A stretch of DNA of 7,226 nt from DSOS01 sp035286585. Its GTDB lineage: Bacteria > Chloroflexota > Anaerolineae > Anaerolineales > UBA4823. Numbering within the stretch: position 1 is the stretch's first letter; each line of letters opens with the position of its first letter. A program made the position numbers and the translations under genes. Below are positions 6,407 through 7,226 of this stretch, piece after piece. Location: the NCBI GenBank assembly GCA_035286585.1, contig DATEDC010000074.1:1-7226 (forward strand), in the 5' to 3' direction. Below the pieces are notes generated by a model. That model ran no database searches and was not told the DNA's origin. It worked only from the letters and a program-made list of their open reading frames with translations.

Positions 6407-6437
6407 TTTGTGCCTGCCTAGAGGCAGCGAACAACGA

Positions 6438-6509
6438 TGCGGGGTGGAGCAGTGGCAGCTCGTCGGGCTCATAACCCGAAGGTCCTAGGTTCGAATCCTA
6501 GCCCCGCTA
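6438..6509 (+). tRNA. Initiator tRNA-Met(CAU), tRNA-fMet
   Basis: A cloverleaf with anticodon CAT at 6470-6472 in loop CTCATAA. Initiator hallmarks are visible. The anticodon stem ends in three consecutive G-C pairs (TCGGG/CCCGA). The D-stem GAGC/GCTC gives the A11-U24 pair found in bacterial initiators. The acceptor is unpaired at position 1-72: T6438 faces T6508, with GCGGGG/CCCCGC pairing inside. The T-arm is CTAGG/CCTAG around TTCGAAT, and the discriminator is A6509. The D-loop is two bases shorter than that of the E. coli initiator. CCA is not encoded. The usual bacterial mismatch is C1-A72, so U1-U72 is unusual. Confidence 0.95.
6484..6509 (+). other. Candidate integration site (att core) in the tRNA-fMet 3' end
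   Basis: Tyrosine integrases commonly recombine within the T-arm/acceptor 3' half of a tRNA gene, with the integrase gene lying just inside the element. The tRNA-fMet 3' end followed by a rightward integrase gene fits that layout. No second copy of this segment is visible in the window, so the site is inferred from position only. Confidence 0.3.
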
Positions 6510-6518
6510 CTATTCACG

Positions 6519-6552
6519 AACCATAGCTCGTAAAGCTATGGTTTTTCGTTTT
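6519..6552 (+). terminator. Intrinsic terminator after tRNA-fMet
   Basis: A perfect 10-bp stem, AACCATAGCT (6519-6528) with AGCTATGGTT (6534-6543), around a 5-nt loop, running into a T-rich tract (TTTTTCGTTTT, 6542-6552). It begins 10 nt after the tRNA and insulates the integrase gene from the strong tRNA promoter. Confidence 0.88.
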
Positions 6553-6601
6553 ACCCGACGGACTGCGGTGGCAAATCTCTCACAGAACAGGAGAATTTGA
6601 C

Positions 6602-7226
6602 ATGAACCGCAATTCGTCAGGCTCACTTACTCTCGATAAGGCTGTCACAGGTTTTTTGAACTTCAAAACGGCCGAAGGACTGGCCCAACGTACGCTCTAT
6701 TCTTATGAGCGTATTCTGGTCAAATGGGTTGAACACACGGGGGATCGCAAAGTGACTGGAGTCACCAGCCAGGATCTCAGCGGCTACCTGACCTGGCTGC
6801 GCACCGAATACACCCCCGAACGATTGAATGGCAAGACCCATCCGCTTTCCCCCAAGTCCATCCGCAACGTCTGGATCACCTTGTCCTCGTTTTTCAATTG
6901 GGCAAGCCAGGAATTCAAAATGGCAAACCCGATGAAAGACGTCCCGCCGCCGCGGATCAAGAAGACCCCGGTAGAGCCATTTACCCAGGATGAAGTTGAG
7001 CGCATGCTCAAAGCCTGCCTGTATACGCGTGAAGCCGATACCAATATGCGCCACAAATATGTGATGCGTCGGCCAACCGCCAATCGGGACCAGGCGATCA
7101 TTTTGGTTCTAGTGGATACGGGTCTGAGAGCCTTGGAATTGTGTTCCCTCAAGGTCGGTGATGTCGAGATCAAGCGCGGCAAAGTGGAAGTCAAGCACGG
7201 CTTTGAAGGAGGAGCCAAAGGCGGCA
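6602..7226 (+). CDS. Tyrosine recombinase / phage-type integrase, 3' end outside window
   Basis: 208 complete codons are visible and the frame is open to the window edge; comparable integrases have about 300 or more residues. Residues about 8-104 form the alpha-helical SAM-like, core-binding N-terminal domain (AVTGFLNFK, AQRTLYSYERIL, SPKSIRNVWITLSSFFNWA). The catalytic domain begins at about 125 (PFTQDEVERML). It contains the first catalytic Arg in DTGLRALELCSL (Arg176, codon 7127-7129), followed by KVGDVEIKRGKVEVK and the beta-hairpin region, ending GGAKGG, where the catalytic Lys is expected. The HxxR, H/W and Tyr motifs lie beyond the edge, so intactness cannot be judged. The start is supported by AGGAG at 6589-6593, 8 nt before the ATG. 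It follows the tRNA-fMet and its terminator, pointing away from them, as expected at one end of an integrative element. No clear promoter is seen in the short gap. Confidence 0.93.
   Translation, partial: MNRNSSGSLTLDKAVTGFLNFKTAEGLAQRTLYSYERILVKWVEHTGDRKVTGVTSQDLSGYLTWLRTEYTPERLNGKTHPLSPKSIRNVWITLSSFFNWASQEFKMANPMKDVPPPRIKKTPVEPFTQDEVERMLKACLYTREADTNMRHKYVMRRPTANRDQAIILVLVDTGLRALELCSLKVGDVEIKRGKVEVKHGFEGGAKGG

Noticed and set aside
6623..7218. Two minus-strand open frames of about 143 residues
   Set aside because: Both are antisense to the integrase gene, whose plus-strand frame carries clear tyrosine recombinase motifs.

Overview
The window most likely comes from a member of the Chloroflexota, probably an Anaerolineae-like lineage. 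This is inferred from the gene style, not from a search. The signs are Pro/Thr-rich linkers on extracytoplasmic proteins, a small FtsB/DivIC-type protein with a Pro-rich tail ending in a WLWLFF-type motif, a GAF sensor protein with an unorthodox H-box, and tRNA genes that do not encode CCA. The DNA is moderately GC-rich and densely coding.

Left and centre (positions 1-5556, minus strand). A four-gene cluster is transcribed leftwards from a recognisable promoter at about 5572-5600. Its order is a membrane-anchored GAF/histidine-kinase-like protein (3328-5556), a membrane-anchored double-LysM protein (2450-3331), an LCP-family lipoprotein (1404-2453) and a GH25-like TIM-barrel protein fused to an NTF2/SnoaL-like domain (266-1360). 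The first two junctions are 4-nt stop/start overlaps and the third gap is 43 nt, so this is very probably one operon. LysM, LCP and a lysozyme-like barrel all point to the cell envelope: glycan binding, transfer of wall polymers, and possibly glycan cleavage. The kinase-like protein has Gln where the phospho-accepting His should be, and a broken G2 box. A further minus-strand reading frame may run off the left edge (1-188).

Middle right (5557-6553, plus strand). Divergent from the operon lie tRNA-Leu(CAG) with a strong sigma70-type promoter, a small FtsB/DivIC-like gene, and the initiator tRNA-Met(CAU). The tRNA-Met has its own near-consensus promoter, whose -35 box overlaps the stop codon of the FtsB-like gene. 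A clear intrinsic terminator closes this group at about 6519-6552.

Right edge (6602-7226, plus strand). A tyrosine recombinase/integrase gene starts 92 bp after the tRNA-Met and is cut by the window end. An integrase pointing away from the 3' end of a tRNA gene is the classic arrangement at one end of an integrative element. The window may therefore contain a chromosome/mobile-element junction, with the element continuing beyond the right edge.

The most notable observations are the apparent loss of the catalytic His in the sensor protein heading a cell-wall operon, the tRNA-fMet/integrase junction, the U1-U72 mismatch in the initiator tRNA, and the paired cysteines in both LysM modules.
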